64,000 bases of DNA from Schumannella soli (GCF_006517435.1 NZ_VHQG01000002.1:599566-663565); one strand, 5' to 3'. Positions 32,872 to 41,445 are shown, numbered from the stretch's first letter. The notes: a model not told the origin generated them from the letters alone. Numbers and translations are program-made.

Positions 32872-34158
32872 GTGAGTGAGGCCCGTCCCCACATCCCCGG
32901 CGACGGGCCGTTCCGGCGCTGGCTGCTGCGCACCATCGTCGTCACCGCCCTCGTCGGAGTCGGCGCCGGAGTCGCCGGCGGACTGGTCTTCGCGGCGCTC
33001 CACGGCATCCAGCACCTCGCCTTCAACTACTCCGAGGGCACGTTCCTCAACGGGCTGCTCGAGGCGCCGCCGGCGGCGCGCGTGATCGCGCTCGTCATCG
33101 CAGGCGTGATCGGCGGCGTCGGCTGGTGGCTGCTGCGGCGCTGGGGCGTCCGCCGCGCCGAGCACGCGGTCGTGTCGGTCGAGGCGGCCGTCGGCGGCAA
33201 GCGGATGCCCGTCGTCGTCACGATCCTCAACGCCGGCTTGCAGATCATCATCGTCGGCCTCGGCGCCTCGATCGGGCGCGAAGTAGCGCCGCGCGAGCTC
33301 GGCGCGCTCTGGGCGGACTGGCTGACCCGCCGTGCCGGCCTCGACGCCACGCAGCGCAAGGTGCTCGTCGCCTGCGGTGCGGCGGCCGGACTCGCAGCCG
33401 TCTACGACGTCCCCTTCGGCGGCGCGGTCTTCGCGCTCGAGGTGCTGCTCGCCGAGGTCACGCTGGCGACGGTCATCCCCGCCTTCGCGACGGCGGCGAT
33501 CGCGGCGCTCGTCGCGCACGTCGTCGTGCCGACGAGCCCCCTCTACGTGATGCCGCAGGTGGAGCTGTCGCCGCCGCTCGTCGTCGGGTCGATCGTGATC
33601 GGACCGCTGCTCGGGCTGGCTGCGCTCGGCTTCGTGCGCGGCGCATCCTTCGCTCAGAAGCACCGCCCGAGCGGATGGCGACTCGCGGTCGTCATGCCGC
33701 TCGTCTTCGCGGCGGTCGGCGTCATCGCGCTGTGGATCCCGGCGGTGCTCGGAAACGGACGCTCGCTGGGTCAGCTAGCCCTGTCGGCTGCTCTGCCGCC
33801 GCTGCTGATCCTCGGCATCACCGCGCTCAAGACCCTGACGACGCTCGGCACGATCGGCGCGGGCGCCGCCGGCGGCACGCTCACGCCGTCGCTCGCGATC
33901 GGCGCCGGACTCGGTCTCGCCCTCGGCGCGGCCTGGAGCCTGCTCTGGCCGGGGGCGCCGATCGTCGGCTTTGCGCTGGTCGGCGCGGCGGCGTTCCTGG
34001 GGGTCACGATGCGCGCGCCGATCACCGGCCTCGTGCTGGTCGTCGAGTTCGCCGACCAGGGGCTCGCCGTGCTCGCCCCGGCGATGCTCGCCACCGCGGG
34101 CGCCGTCGCCGTCGGCTACCTGCTGCGACGCCGCTCGCGGTTCATCGAGACGCCGTGA
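32872..34158 (+). CDS. ClC family chloride channel/transporter
   Basis: 428 residues with ten or more membrane helices. ClC proteins exchange or conduct chloride across the plasma membrane. The selectivity region GLGASIGREVAPRELGAL corresponds to the GSGxP and GREGP motifs; the gating Glu is kept, but the following GP is replaced by VAP. GAAAGLAAVYDVPFGGAVFALEVLL matches the next conserved motif, and GAGAAGGTLTPSLAIGAGLG the later one. No CBS domains. Ends before three hairpins that separate it from the convergent reductase-like gene. Confidence 0.88.
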   Translation: MSEARPHIPGDGPFRRWLLRTIVVTALVGVGAGVAGGLVFAALHGIQHLAFNYSEGTFLNGLLEAPPAARVIALVIAGVIGGVGWWLLRRWGVRRAEHAVVSVEAAVGGKRMPVVVTILNAGLQIIIVGLGASIGREVAPRELGALWADWLTRRAGLDATQRKVLVACGAAAGLAAVYDVPFGGAVFALEVLLAEVTLATVIPAFATAAIAALVAHVVVPTSPLYVMPQVELSPPLVVGSIVIGPLLGLAALGFVRGASFAQKHRPSGWRLAVVMPLVFAAVGVIALWIPAVLGNGRSLGQLALSAALPPLLILGITALKTLTTLGTIGAGAAGGTLTPSLAIGAGLGLALGAAWSLLWPGAPIVGFALVGAAAFLGVTMRAPITGLVLVVEFADQGLAVLAPAMLATAGAVAVGYLLRRRSRFIETP

Positions 34159-34171
34159 CGTCCGGCCGCTG

Positions 34172-34232
34172 AGCGCTCGAACCGAGCGCTGACGGCGCCG
34201 ACGGCGTCGGCGGACGGGATCCGCAACGGATC
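34172..34232. terminator. three tandem hairpins between convergent genes
   Basis: AGCGCTCG-AAC-CGAGCGCT (34172-34190), CGCCGAC-GGC-GTCGGCG (34196-34212) and GATCCG-CAA-CGGATC (34218-34232). Each stem is perfect with a 3-nt loop. They lie in the 104-bp gap between convergent stops and probably act as a bidirectional terminator without T-runs. Confidence 0.6.
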
Positions 34233-34262
34233 GTCGCCGCCTACACCGTGCCGATCGGCGAG

Positions 34263-34904
34263 TCAGATCGTGCGCGGAGCCATCGCCAGATTCGACCGCA
34301 GCTCGTCGGCGGTCTGGCGGATGACGTAGGCCGGGCGGTCGCGCTCGACGCGCCACGACTCCGCGAGCGGGCCCGCGCTGACCGTGTCGAATCCGAGCTC
34401 GTCGTAGAGCCGGGTGATGAACGCGATGCCCTCGTCGGAGTCGCTCGCGGTCGCGAGCGCGCGCCGATCCGGCGTGCCGGCCGGGCTGCCCGTGGTCGTG
34501 ATCTCGGCCGAGCCGATGTGATTGAAGGCCTTCACGACGATCGAGTCGGGCAGGTGCTGCTGCAGCAGTCCCGACGTCGTGGCCTCGCCGGCATCCAGCT
34601 CGGCGATGCGCCCGTCACGCTCCCAGTAGTAGTTGTTCGTGTCGAGCACGATCTTGCCGGCCAGGGGAGCGACGGGGATGTCGCGGTACGCGCGCAGCGG
34701 CACCGTCACAACGGCGACCTCTGCGGCCTCGGCCGCCTCCTCGGCGGTCGCGGCCCTGGCCGACGGGCCGAGCTCGGCGACGAGATCCGCCAGGGTCTCG
34801 GGCCCGCGCGAGTTCGCGATCACGACCCGGTGTCCGTGCGCGATCACCGCCCGGGCGACCTGGCTGCCGATGTTGCCTGCTCCGATGATCCCGAATGTCG
34901 TCAT
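34263..34904 (-). CDS. NADPH-dependent F420 reductase-like protein
   Basis: 213 residues from ATG 34904. Rossmann dinucleotide-binding start TFGIIGAGNIGSQVARA, then ANSRGPETL for the NADP phosphate, AVVTVPLRAYRD and KIVLDTNNYYWERDG, and VVKAFNHIGSAEI as in NADPH:F420 oxidoreductases and related NADP-binding oxidoreductases. Possible role is reducing cofactor F420 with NADPH; an LLM-class oxidoreductase that could use F420 is at 46415. Substrate not proven. Open frame continues upstream, but the Rossmann motif fixes the start. Confidence 0.8.
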   Translation of the reverse strand: MTTFGIIGAGNIGSQVARAVIAHGHRVVIANSRGPETLADLVAELGPSARAATAEEAAEAAEVAVVTVPLRAYRDIPVAPLAGKIVLDTNNYYWERDGRIAELDAGEATTSGLLQQHLPDSIVVKAFNHIGSAEITTTGSPAGTPDRRALATASDSDEGIAFITRLYDELGFDTVSAGPLAESWRVERDRPAYVIRQTADELRSNLAMAPRTI

Positions 34905-34945
34905 GCAGGTCGGAACGAGGGGATGCGGTGCAGAATTCCGCCGCT

Positions 34946-36073
34946 TCAGCCGCGCCGCCGATCGGGTGACCAGGCCCGGGCGATCCGCGCGCCCGCTTCG
35001 CGCAGGAACGGGCGCGGATCCGCGATCGCCGCGTCGACCGAGCCGGCGATGGCGCGCAGCTCGATGCCCGCGACCGCATCCGCGAGGTCGGCCGTGATCG
35101 CTCCGGCGATGACCGCCCACGGGGTGCCGCCGTCGCGCGCCGCCCGGGCGACACGCGAGGGCAGCTTGCCGTCGGCGGTCTGATCGTCGAAGCGCCCCTC
35201 GCCGGTGATGACGAGGTCGGACTCGGCCGCGCGGCGATCGAGTCCGACGAGCCGTGCGACCCGATCGGCGCCTGGCTCGAGTCGGGCGCCCCAAGCGAGC
35301 AGGCCCGCTCCGGTGCCGCCGGCCGCTCCGGCGCCCGGTTTCGCGGGATCGATCGGCAGCAGGGCCGCGTAGCGGGCGAGCGCCGCGTCGGAGCGCCGGA
35401 GCTCGTCGGGTGCGAAGCCCTTCTGCGGCCCGAAGACGACCGCGGCGCCGCGGTCGCCGAGCAGCGGATTCGTGACATCGGAGAGCACGGTGACGCCGCC
35501 CGCAGGCGGTGGCGTCAGCGCCGAGAGGTCGAGCGTCGAGATCTCGGCGAGCCCGCGCGCTCCGTCGGCCAAGGGGCGGCCGGCGGCATCGCGGGCACGC
35601 GCCCCGAGTTCGCTGAGCAGCCCCAGTCCGCCGTCGGTCGACGAGCTGCCGCCGAGGGCGAGCAGCAGCTCGACGGCGCCGGAGTCGAGCGCGGCGCGGA
35701 TCACCTGGCCGACGCCGCGGGTGTGCGCATCCCAGGGGATGAGGGCGTCGAGCCGGCCGAGCCCGCTCGCGTCGGCCAGCTCGACCACGGCCGCGGCTCC
35801 GTTCTCTCCCGGAAGTTCGAGCCAGCTCGTCAGCACGGTCCGGCCGTCCGGCCCGGTGACCTCGACCGGATGCCGCACGGAGGCCGGGAGCGCTCGCTCC
35901 AGCACGTCGAGGGTGCCCTCGCCGCCATCGGCGAGCGGAAGCCGGAAGATCTGGTCGTCGGGGCGCTCGGTGAGCCAGCCGTCGGCGATGGCGTCGGCGA
36001 CGACGTCCGCCGTGGCGCTGCCCTTGAACGAGTCGGGAGCGATGAGGATGCGCGCGCGGGTCGTCGAGGTCAC
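34946..36073 (-). CDS. glycerate kinase
   Basis: 375 residues from GTG 36073. Phosphorylates D-glycerate. Family motifs: ILIAPDSFKGSATADVVADAI at the N-terminus, LPLADGGEGTLDVL, ELLLALGGSSSTDGGLGLL, and DLVITGEGRFDDQTADGK. The upstream in-frame extension is GC-rich leader without the motif. A TACCGT box 6 nt before the GTG suggests a leaderless mRNA. Sits 41 bp from the reductase gene, same strand. Confidence 0.9.
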   Translation of the reverse strand: MTSTTRARILIAPDSFKGSATADVVADAIADGWLTERPDDQIFRLPLADGGEGTLDVLERALPASVRHPVEVTGPDGRTVLTSWLELPGENGAAAVVELADASGLGRLDALIPWDAHTRGVGQVIRAALDSGAVELLLALGGSSSTDGGLGLLSELGARARDAAGRPLADGARGLAEISTLDLSALTPPPAGGVTVLSDVTNPLLGDRGAAVVFGPQKGFAPDELRRSDAALARYAALLPIDPAKPGAGAAGGTGAGLLAWGARLEPGADRVARLVGLDRRAAESDLVITGEGRFDDQTADGKLPSRVARAARDGGTPWAVIAGAITADLADAVAGIELRAIAGSVDAAIADPRPFLREAGARIARAWSPDRRRG

Positions 36074-36079
36074 GCTCCG

Positions 36080-36085
36080 ACGGTA
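36080..36085 (-). promoter_or_regulatory. -10 box of glycerate kinase, probable leaderless start
   Basis: TACCGT on the minus strand ends 6 nt before the GTG start. Confidence 0.4.
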
Positions 36086-36202
36086 GACCGGGCGGTGCCG
36101 CCGAGGGAGCCGGGGCTCCGAGCCGACGCGGACGCGAGGGCGCGGCGGCATCGCGTCGCGGCGACGATGCGACGTGCTGGGCCCTGCGGCGGAGGCGGCC
36201 GC

Positions 36203-36237
36203 TGCGGCGTGCGGCGTGCGGCGTCCGGCGTGCGGCC
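36203..36237 (+). repeat. 7-bp tandem repeat, five units
   Basis: Units of TGCGGCG (third to fourth unit varied to TCCGGCG, last TGCGGCC). Short GC-rich repeat that could vary in copy number between strains. Confidence 0.7.
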
Positions 36238-36240
36238 GAA

Positions 36241-36275
36241 GCGGTTCCGTCGCTGCTCGAGAGCGACGGAACCGC
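36241..36275. repeat. perfect 14-bp-stem inverted repeat
   Basis: GCGGTTCCGTCGCT and AGCGACGGAACCGC separated by GCTCGAG. Very stable hairpin, no T-run. It lies between two divergent genes, where neither gene needs a terminator. Confidence 0.75.
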
Positions 36276-36423
36276 CCCGCGGAGTCGCCTGATCTCGGCC
36301 CCGTCCCTCTGGTCTAGTGCCGCGACGGGGTCGACGCAATCCCTTCTGAGACGGAGTCGCTCGGAACGGCAGCCGACAGGCGGTCATCGAAGAGCGTCGC
36401 GGCCCGCCGGGCGGAATCCGCGC

Positions 36424-36441
36424 CTGTGGACAACTTCCGAC
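36424..36441 (+). promoter_or_regulatory. 18-bp element upstream of the prepilin gene with DnaA-box-like core
   Basis: CTGTGGACAACTTCCGAC, one mismatch to the tadA copy at 12057-12074. Contains TGTGGACAA. Ends 45 nt before the prepilin ATG. Confidence 0.5.
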
Positions 36442-36486
36442 ACGGCTCGCGTCGACCTGCGAGGGTTCGAGCGAGGAGGTGGCCCG

Positions 36487-36669
36487 ATGTCACGACCGAT
36501 TCGCCGCACCCGTGTGGTGCGCGCTCTGGCCGACGAGCAGGGGGATGTTCCCGGGTGGGTGCTGATCACGCTCATGACCGCGGGACTGGTGATCGTCGTC
36601 TGGGGTCTCGCCGGTCCGGCCCTCAGCTCGATCTTCGAGAGCGCGATCGCGCGCGTGACCGGGTTCTGA
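36487..36669 (+). CDS. small Flp-type prepilin-like membrane protein
   Basis: 60 residues with good AGGAGGT ribosome binding site. A basic start, then ADEQGDVPGWVLITLMTAGLVIVVWGLAGP, a charged-to-hydrophobic switch after Gly like the cleavage region of type IVb prepilins, and a short amphipathic tail IFESAIARVTGF. It lacks the usual Glu-Tyr after the cleavage site, so it may be a divergent Flp pilin or an accessory TadE-family subunit. Its neighbours are TadE/TadG-like genes. Confidence 0.65.
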   Translation: MSRPIRRTRVVRALADEQGDVPGWVLITLMTAGLVIVVWGLAGPALSSIFESAIARVTGF

Positions 36670-36692
36670 CCCGCTTCGTCAGCTGCGACGGC

Positions 36693-37163
36693 ATGAGGAG
36701 GCGTTCGGTGGGTCGAGCGGGTGATCGCGCGACGCCGGGGTGTGGGGTTCTGCGGCATGCGGTGTCGCGGCGCTCGCCGCGGAGGAACATCGCCGACGAG
36801 AGCGGCTCGGCCCCGGCCGAGTTCGTGCTGGTCGGCGCCCTGCTCGCTCTCGTCACGCTCGCCGTCCTCCAGCTGGCCCTCGCCCTGTTCGTGCGCAACA
36901 CGGTGCTCGATGCCGCGGCGGAGGGTGCGCGGCAGGCGTCGCTCGCCGACGTGGGCCCGAAGGCCGGAGCCGAGCGCACGCGCGAGCTCATCTCGACGAC
37001 GCTCGGAGCGGACTACCCGGTCGACGTCGAGGTCGGTTCGGGCGAGTGGCAGGGTCAGCCGGTCGCGATCGTGACGGTGCGCGCTCCACTGCCGGTGCTC
37101 GGGCTCATCGGCATCCCCAGCGCCCTGGAGGTGTCGGGCCATGCGGCGATTGAGCAGCTCTGA
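36693..37163 (+). CDS. TadE-like pilus assembly protein
   Basis: 156 residues from ATG 36693. After a basic cytoplasmic lead, DESGSAPAEFVLVGALLALVTLAVLQLALALFVRN is the TadE pseudopilin motif with a single membrane span; the remainder, with AAEGARQASLADVG and VAIVTVRAPLPVLG, is extracytoplasmic. TadE proteins are processed like prepilins and act as minor pseudopilins. Overlaps the next gene by 23 bp. Confidence 0.85.
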   Translation: MRRRSVGRAGDRATPGCGVLRHAVSRRSPRRNIADESGSAPAEFVLVGALLALVTLAVLQLALALFVRNTVLDAAAEGARQASLADVGPKAGAERTRELISTTLGADYPVDVEVGSGEWQGQPVAIVTVRAPLPVLGLIGIPSALEVSGHAAIEQL

Positions 37164-37701
37164 GCGCGCTGAGCGCCGGCGATCTCGCCCACGGAGAGCG
37201 GGGAATCCCACGCGCTCGCGATGGCTGCGGTCGCACCTCCGCGCGACACCCGTGCTCGGCGCGCTGCGGCGAGAGGGCGGATCGGCGACCCTCGAGTTCC
37301 TGACCGCGGGGATGCTGCTGCTGATCCCGCTCGTGTACCTCGTGATCGCCCTCGCACAGCTGCAGGCGGGCGCATTCGCCGCCGAGGGCGCCGCACGCCA
37401 GGCGGCCCGGGTCTACGTGCGCGCCGACACCGTCGACGACGCCCGGGCGGCGGCCGACCGTGCCGTGCGGGTCGGCCTCGCCGACTACGGTCTCGACCCC
37501 TCGTCGGCCGCGGTGCGCGTGACCTGCGATCCGGATCCCGACGACTGCCTAGCCCGGGGGTCGAGTGTCGCTATCGCGCTCGAGGTGACGGTTCCGCTGC
37601 CGCTCGTCCCGGTCGCGCTCGACGCCGAGGTGCCGGCCGGTGTCCCGATGCGCGCGATCGCGACCCAGCCGGTCTCCCGATTCCACGGAGCGCAGGGATG
37701 A
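37141..37701 (+). CDS. TadE/TadF-like pilus assembly protein
   Basis: 186 residues. A 45-residue Arg-rich lead, then EGGSATLEFLTAGMLLLIPLVYLVIALAQLQAGAFAAEGAARQAARVYVRA, the TadE-type span and helix, and an exported domain with two cysteines (VTCDPDPDDC) that may form a disulfide. ATGA overlap with the next gene. Probably a second minor pseudopilin. Confidence 0.82.
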   Translation: MRRLSSSERAERRRSRPRRAGNPTRSRWLRSHLRATPVLGALRREGGSATLEFLTAGMLLLIPLVYLVIALAQLQAGAFAAEGAARQAARVYVRADTVDDARAAADRAVRVGLADYGLDPSSAAVRVTCDPDPDDCLARGSSVAIALEVTVPLPLVPVALDAEVPAGVPMRAIATQPVSRFHGAQG

Positions 37702-38264
37702 GCACCCGGCATCGGCGATCCCGACGGTCAGAGCCCGGCCCCGACGCCGACACCCTCGCGACGCCGCGCGACGGCACCGGGCCCGGTGCGGTCGCGCCCG
37801 ACGACGCGCGCCTCGCCGTCGCGCGGCCGCGATTCCTCGTCCGGCTGCGCGACGAGGACGGATCGACGCTTCCACTGATCGCGGCCTTCGCCGCCCTCGC
37901 GCTCGCACTGATCCTGGTGGTGGCCGCCGCCAGCTCCCTCTACCTCGAGCGCAAGCGCCTCTTCACGGTCGCCGACGGGGCCGCGCTCGCCGCGGCCGAG
38001 TCCTTCGACCTCGACGACGAGGGCGGCGAGGATCGCGCGGGCCCGCAGCTCGACGACGTCCGGGTCCGTGCCGCGGCCGAGGACTACCTGGCCTCGGCGC
38101 CGAGCCCGGTCGACGACACCGCGCTCGAATCGGCGGCGACTCCCGACGGGCGCAGCGCGGTCGTGCGGCTCTCGGGCTACTGGCGTCCGCCGCTGCTGAG
38201 TCTCGCCGTGCCCGAAGGACTGAGGATCGAGGTCACCGCGCGGGCGCGCTCGGTCTACGGCTGA
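37698..38264 (+). CDS. TadG-like pilus assembly protein
   Basis: 188 residues. Cytoplasmic lead of about 50 residues, then DEDGSTLPLIAAFAALALALILVVAAASSLYLERKRLFTVADGAALAAAESF, the TadG-type N-terminal span and helix, and a short exported tail. It is much smaller than full TadG proteins because no von Willebrand domain follows. Last gene of the tad block; no prepilin peptidase (tadV), tadZ or cpaB was found in this window. Confidence 0.8.
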   Translation: MSTRHRRSRRSEPGPDADTLATPRDGTGPGAVAPDDARLAVARPRFLVRLRDEDGSTLPLIAAFAALALALILVVAAASSLYLERKRLFTVADGAALAAAESFDLDDEGGEDRAGPQLDDVRVRAAAEDYLASAPSPVDDTALESAATPDGRSAVVRLSGYWRPPLLSLAVPEGLRIEVTARARSVYG

Positions 38265-38328
38265 CGCAGCTGCTGGCGCTCGCAGCCGCAGCTCGGGGTA
38301 TGCCGCCCGCACGACGCCGCCGGCGACG

Positions 38329-38334
38329 TATCCT
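38329..38334 (+). promoter_or_regulatory. -10 box of J-domain gene, probable leaderless start
   Basis: TATCCT ends 6 nt before the GTG at 38341. Confidence 0.5.
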
Positions 38335-38340
38335 GACGCC

Positions 38341-38979
38341 GTGGACGTGCGCACCGCGTCGGAGCTGCTGGGATGCGCGCCCGACGCGAGTCGGACGCAG
38401 ATCGAGAGCGCCTTCCGCCTGCGGGCGCGAGCCACCCATCCCGACGTGCTCGACCATCCTCGGGTCGCCGCCGACCTCGCGGCGCTGACGGAGGCGCGCG
38501 CGGTGCTGATCGCCACGGCGGCGCGGGAGCAGGGCGCTGGGGCGCCGGGGTTCGACGCCGGCGCCGATGCCGCGGTCGACGAGTTCGGTCGGCGCCGCTT
38601 CGTCGCGCCGTCGACCCCGCCGGCGCCGCTGGTCGCTCCGGGCGTCATCGCGGGCGGCGCGGTACTGCTCGCCGCGGCGCTGGCGTTCGCGACCGTCGGC
38701 TCCGCGAGCCCGCTCGCGCCGGCTGAGCCGATCGTCCGCGCCCTCGTCCTGTTCGGCGGACTGCTCGGCTTCGCCCTGACCGGACGACGCTGGCTGTTCC
38801 TCGTCACCGTCGTCGTGCTGGCGCTGACGGCGTGGACGGTGCTTGCCTGGACGTCGTTCGGCGCCCTCGTCGGCGCGCTCGCGACGATCCCGGCGGCGCT
38901 CATCCTGCTCACGGCGGGGCGCCGCCGCGCCGAACTCGTGCAGTGGGCTGCCGGCCGGTCTCAGCGCCGGGAGGAGTAG
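38341..38979 (+). CDS. J-domain-like membrane protein
   Basis: 212 residues. Residues 5-60 form a J-like domain: ASELLGCAPDASRTQIESAFRLRARATHPDVL with the HPD motif and a final helix LAALTEARAVL. A linker leads to four hydrophobic segments between residues 100 and 190 and a basic tail. J-domains stimulate DnaK; here recruitment to the membrane is likely. It overlaps the end of the convergent MFS gene by 19 bp. Confidence 0.75.
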   Translation: MDVRTASELLGCAPDASRTQIESAFRLRARATHPDVLDHPRVAADLAALTEARAVLIATAAREQGAGAPGFDAGADAAVDEFGRRRFVAPSTPPAPLVAPGVIAGGAVLLAAALAFATVGSASPLAPAEPIVRALVLFGGLLGFALTGRRWLFLVTVVVLALTAWTVLAWTSFGALVGALATIPAALILLTAGRRRAELVQWAAGRSQRREE

Positions 38980-40217
38980 CGCGGCTCGAACACCCGCAGC
39001 ACGACGGCCCCGGTGAGTCCGAGCACGCCGAGCAGAGCGGCGGCGACCGGGAGTCCCGCGAGCGCGGTCACGGCCGAGACCAGCAGGGGAGCTGCGGCAC
39101 CGCCGCTGTCGTTGCAGAACCGCCACGCTCCGAGGAAGGCGGCGGGGCGCGCCGGATCGGCGAGGTCGGCTCCGAGCGTCATGAGAATGCCCGAGCCGAT
39201 CCCGTTCGAGACGGCGAGCAGCAGCGCGACCGCGACGAACCACCACACCGGCGACCCGAACGGCGCGCTCGCGGCGAGCGCGAGGTGACCGAGGCCGAGC
39301 CCGATCATCGACGGAACCGCCGTCCAGAGCCGCCCGAAGCGATCCATGACCTGACCGCCGAGGTAGAACAGCGCGAAGTCGACGGCGCCGGCGACGCCGA
39401 TCAGCACGGCGGCGTCCGCCTCGTGCATGCCGATCGCGACCGCCCAGAGCGGCAGGATCACCTGGCGGCTCGCGCGCAGCGCGGCGACGAGCATCGACCC
39501 GAAGCCGAGCGACAGCAGCACGCGTCGGTTGCGCCGCAGCGTCGCGAACAGTCCTTCGGGGGCGAGCTCGAGCGCATCCGTCTCGAGCGGCTGGCCCGCG
39601 CGAGCGCGGTGCTCGCGTCGCGCCGCGGCGACGGTCTCACTCGGATCGCGCGTGAGGGCGAGCAGCACGATCACGGCGAGGCAGCAGGAGAGGTGGATCC
39701 AGAACGCCGCCGCCGCGAGCCCGGTCAGGTGGATGATGCCGGCCGTGAGGAACGGGCCGACGAGGTAGCCGAAGCGGAAGGTGCCGCCGAGCGACGACAG
39801 CGCGCGCGCCCGGTAGCGGATCGGCACGAAGCTCGTCATGAAGGCATGCCGGGCGAGGGCGAAGACCGCGGTCGCGATGCCGATGAGCAGGATGCCGAGC
39901 CCGAGCAGGAGCGGCGTGCGCGCCAGCAGCGACAGGCCTCCGCCGACCGCGGCCAGCACGGCGGCGCCCATCATCGCCTTCCGCTCGCCGATGCGCGCCA
40001 CGATCGCACCGCTCGGGAGGTCGCCGAGCAGGGTTCCGAGCGTGATCATCGCGGCGATCAGCCCCGCGAGAGCGAGCTGGGCGCCGAGGCTCTGTGCGAC
40101 CACCGGGATGATCGGCAGCACGGCGCCCTCGCCGATCGAGAACAGCACGGTCGGCAGCAGCGCCACGACGAGCACCGAGCGCCACCGGAACGCGGGAGCG
40201 GTGTCGGTCTCGGTCAT
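38961..40217 (-). CDS. MFS transporter
   Basis: 418 residues with twelve predicted spans. The loop-2/3 motif LGDLPSGAIVARIGERKAMM is the MFS motif A variant and the second half repeats the pattern with LGGQVMDRFGRLW. Resembles multidrug-type efflux proteins; the substrate is unknown. Divergent from prfB with both -10 boxes in a 73-bp gap. Confidence 0.85.
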   Translation of the reverse strand: MTETDTAPAFRWRSVLVVALLPTVLFSIGEGAVLPIIPVVAQSLGAQLALAGLIAAMITLGTLLGDLPSGAIVARIGERKAMMGAAVLAAVGGGLSLLARTPLLLGLGILLIGIATAVFALARHAFMTSFVPIRYRARALSSLGGTFRFGYLVGPFLTAGIIHLTGLAAAAFWIHLSCCLAVIVLLALTRDPSETVAAARREHRARAGQPLETDALELAPEGLFATLRRNRRVLLSLGFGSMLVAALRASRQVILPLWAVAIGMHEADAAVLIGVAGAVDFALFYLGGQVMDRFGRLWTAVPSMIGLGLGHLALAASAPFGSPVWWFVAVALLLAVSNGIGSGILMTLGADLADPARPAAFLGAWRFCNDSGGAAAPLLVSAVTALAGLPVAAALLGVLGLTGAVVLRVFEPRYSSRR

Positions 40218-40226
40218 CTCGCGTCG

Positions 40227-40232
40227 ACGCTA
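40227..40232 (-). promoter_or_regulatory. -10 box of MFS gene, probable leaderless start
   Basis: TAGCGT on the minus strand ends 9 nt before the ATG. Confidence 0.4.
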
Positions 40233-40275
40233 CTCCGGCTCACGGGCGCGGCGCGGCGCGGGGCCGACGCGCGGG

Positions 40276-40281
40276 TAGGCT
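40276..40281 (+). promoter_or_regulatory. -10 box of prfB, probable leaderless start
   Basis: TAGGCT ends 9 nt before the ATG at 40291. Confidence 0.5.
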
Positions 40282-40290
40282 GGGGCGGCC

Positions 40291-41397
40291 ATGATCGCTC
40301 CTGAATTCCCCGAACAGATCGCCGCGCTGCGGGCCACCTTCGCCGACATCCGCGCCGTCGTCGACGTCGAGCGGCTGCAGAAGCAGATCGACGAGCTCAG
40401 CGAGCAGGCCGGTGCGCCCGACCTCTGGGACGACACCGAGAACGCGCAGAAGGTCACGAGCGCGCTGAGCCACCGCCAGGCCGAGCTGCGCCGCGTCACC
40501 GACATCGAGGGTCGTCTCGACGACCTCGAGGTCGCCGCCGAGCTCGCCGAGGACGATGCCGAGATGGCCGCCGAGGCCGAGCGCGACCTCGCGTCGCTCA
40601 CGAAGGCGATCGGCGACCTCGAAGTCACGACGCTGCTCGACGGCGAGTACGACGACCGCGGCGCCGTCGTCACGATCCGCTCCGGAGCCGGCGGCGACGA
40701 CGCCACCGACTTCGCCGACATGCTCATGCGCATGTACCTGCGCTGGGCCGAGAAGCACGACTACTCGGTCAAGGTCATGGACACCTCCTACGCCGAGGGC
40801 GCGGGCATCAAGTCGGCGACCTTCGAGGTGGATGCGCCGTACGCCTTCGGAACGCTCAGCGTCGAGGCCGGAACGCACCGCCTCGCCCGCATCAGCCCCT
40901 TCGGCTCGGCCGACAAGCGCCAGACCAGCTTCGCCGCGGTCGAGGTCATCCCGGTGATGGAGGAGGCCGTCGAGGTCGACATCCCCGAGGGCGACATCCG
41001 CGTGGACGTCTTCCGCTCCTCGGGCCCCGGCGGTCAGAGCGTCAACACGACCGACTCGGCCGTGCGCCTCACGCACATCCCCTCGGGCATCGTCGTCTCG
41101 ATGCAGAACGAGAAGTCGCAGATCCAGAACCGCGCCGCCGCGATGCGCGTGCTGCAGACCCGACTCCTGCTGCTGCAGAAGGAGAAGGAGGCGGCCAAGA
41201 AGAAGGAGCTCGCCGGCACGATCACGGCGAGCTGGGGCGACCAGATGCGCTCCTACTTCCTCTACGGTCAGCAGCTCGTCAAGGACCTGCGCACGGGCTA
41301 CGAGGTCGGCAACCCGGCCACGGTCTTCGACGGCGAGCTCGACGGCTTCATCGCCGCCGGCATCCGCTGGCGCAAGCGCCGCGACGACGACGACTGA
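40291..41397 (+). CDS. prfB: peptide chain release factor 2
   Basis: 368 residues. Recognises UGA and UAA and triggers peptide release. The codon-recognition tripeptide is in [14 protein letters not shown] and the catalytic GGQ in [18 protein letters not shown]. The gene is one uninterrupted frame; the programmed +1 frameshift with in-frame UGA near codon 25, found in most bacteria, is absent. In many Actinobacteria prfB is followed at once by ftsE; here three minus-strand genes intervene. Confidence 0.97.
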   Translation: MIAPEFPEQIAALRATFADIRAVVDVERLQKQIDELSEQAGAPDLWDDTENAQKVTSALSHRQAELRRVTDIEGRLDDLEVAAELAEDDAEMAAEAERDLASLTKAIGDLEVTTLLDGEYDDRGAVVTIRSGAGGDDATDFADMLMRMYLRWAEKHDYSVKVMDTSYAEGAGIKSATFEVDAPYAFGTLSVEAGTHRLARISPFGSADKRQTSFAAVEVIPVMEEAVEVDIPEGDIRVDVFRSSGPGGQSVNTTDSAVRLTHIPSGIVVSMQNEKSQIQNRAAAMRVLQTRLLLLQKEKEAAKKKELAGTITASWGDQMRSYFLYGQQLVKDLRTGYEVGNPATVFDGELDGFIAAGIRWRKRRDDDD

Positions 41398-41445
41398 ATC
41401 GCCCCGACGGCTGAGTCGCGCCGCGGCTGAGCCGCACCCGGGCGA

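Larger units (their letters stand above)
36074..36486. other. 413-bp divergent intergenic region
   Basis: Gap between the glycerate kinase start and the prepilin gene. It holds the -10 of glycerate kinase, a 7-bp tandem repeat (36203-36237), a perfect 14-bp stem hairpin (36241-36275), the 18-bp element shared with tadA (36424-36441) and the prepilin ribosome binding site AGGAGGT (36474-36480). No ORF I would support. Confidence 0.7.
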
